Positions 63,996 to 64,000 of a stretch of DNA of 64,000 bases are shown here, piece by piece. Every line of letters starts with the position of its first letter. The stretch's first letter is position 1. The position numbers were made by a program, and so were the translations under genes. The notes under the pieces were generated by a model. It did not search any database. It worked only from the letters and a program-made list of their open reading frames with translations, and was not told the DNA's origin. Source of the stretch: Terriglobia bacterium (GTDB lineage Bacteria > Acidobacteriota > Vicinamibacteria > Vicinamibacterales > CAVVIG01); assembly GCA_020073005.1 (NCBI GenBank), contig JAIQFX010000004.1, positions 1 through 64,000 of the forward strand, given 5' to 3'.

Positions 63996-64000
63996 TACGA

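Overview
This window is high-GC DNA (about two thirds G+C), gene-dense on both strands, and looks like a soil or sediment bacterium of the Acidobacteriota, probably the Vicinamibacteria. The basis is the set of S9 peptidases and PD40/TolB propellers, the alternative complex III plus caa3 oxidase operon, the short palindromic repeats, and the very tight gene spacing. The assignment is inference: there is no rRNA or tRNA here to confirm it. No stretch over 300 bp lacks a gene.

Layout. 1-2448: a Rieske ferredoxin (cut by the window edge), a periplasmic rhodanese with an in-frame UGA, and a divergent FAD-linked oxidase, the last two sharing a 17-bp promoter region. 2539-18077: five translationally coupled genes for very large proteins (nucleotidyltransferase-like, DUF6603-like giant, two unrecognised, Kelch-like propeller), followed by a secreted propeller protein (18099-20234) and a convergent membrane-anchored tail-fibre-like protein. 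21546-23276: a small exported protein and a predicted outer-membrane protein. 23305-31802: membrane protein, malic enzyme, M61 peptidase, agmatinase-family ureohydrolase, amino-acid permease, a two-domain protein disulfide oxidoreductase with an in-frame UGA, and a zinc-ribbon protein. 31876-37143: an alpha/beta hydrolase and two tandem S9 peptidases. 37308-49715: one long respiratory operon, actABCDEF, a small membrane protein, sco and coxBACD, behind a sigma70-like promoter with a LacI-type palindrome. 49834-54667: katG, a hybrid histidine kinase and an AhpD-like protein. 54715-60327: two tandem membrane/propeller fusion proteins. 60377-63925: a four-gene amino-sugar/glycan cassette.

Most notable results. 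(1) Two probable selenoproteins. In the rhodanese (353-823) and the disulfide oxidoreductase (30632-31285) a single in-frame UGA sits exactly at a redox-active cysteine position, the family-typical C-terminus continues in the same frame, and a hairpin fitting the bacterial SECIS pattern lies 17-21 nt downstream. A conventional annotation would truncate both. (2) The 2539-18077 operon of giant, mostly unrecognised proteins, led by a protein with a nucleotidyltransferase-like catalytic triad, is a candidate undescribed system. (3) At least five genes have a -10-like hexamer ending six bases before the start codon, which implies leaderless mRNAs; one such element serves two divergent genes. (4) Palindromic and tandem repeats run in frame through real genes, in two cases contributing to signal peptides.

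How the genes work together. The respiratory block is self-contained: ActABCDEF oxidises quinol, electrons pass through ActE and the cytochrome c domain of CoxB to the caa3 oxidase, and Sco delivers copper to CuA. The final cassette (dehydrogenase, acetyltransferase, glycosyltransferase, PLP aminotransferase) fits synthesis and transfer of a 3-amino or 3-acetamido sugar for a surface glycan.
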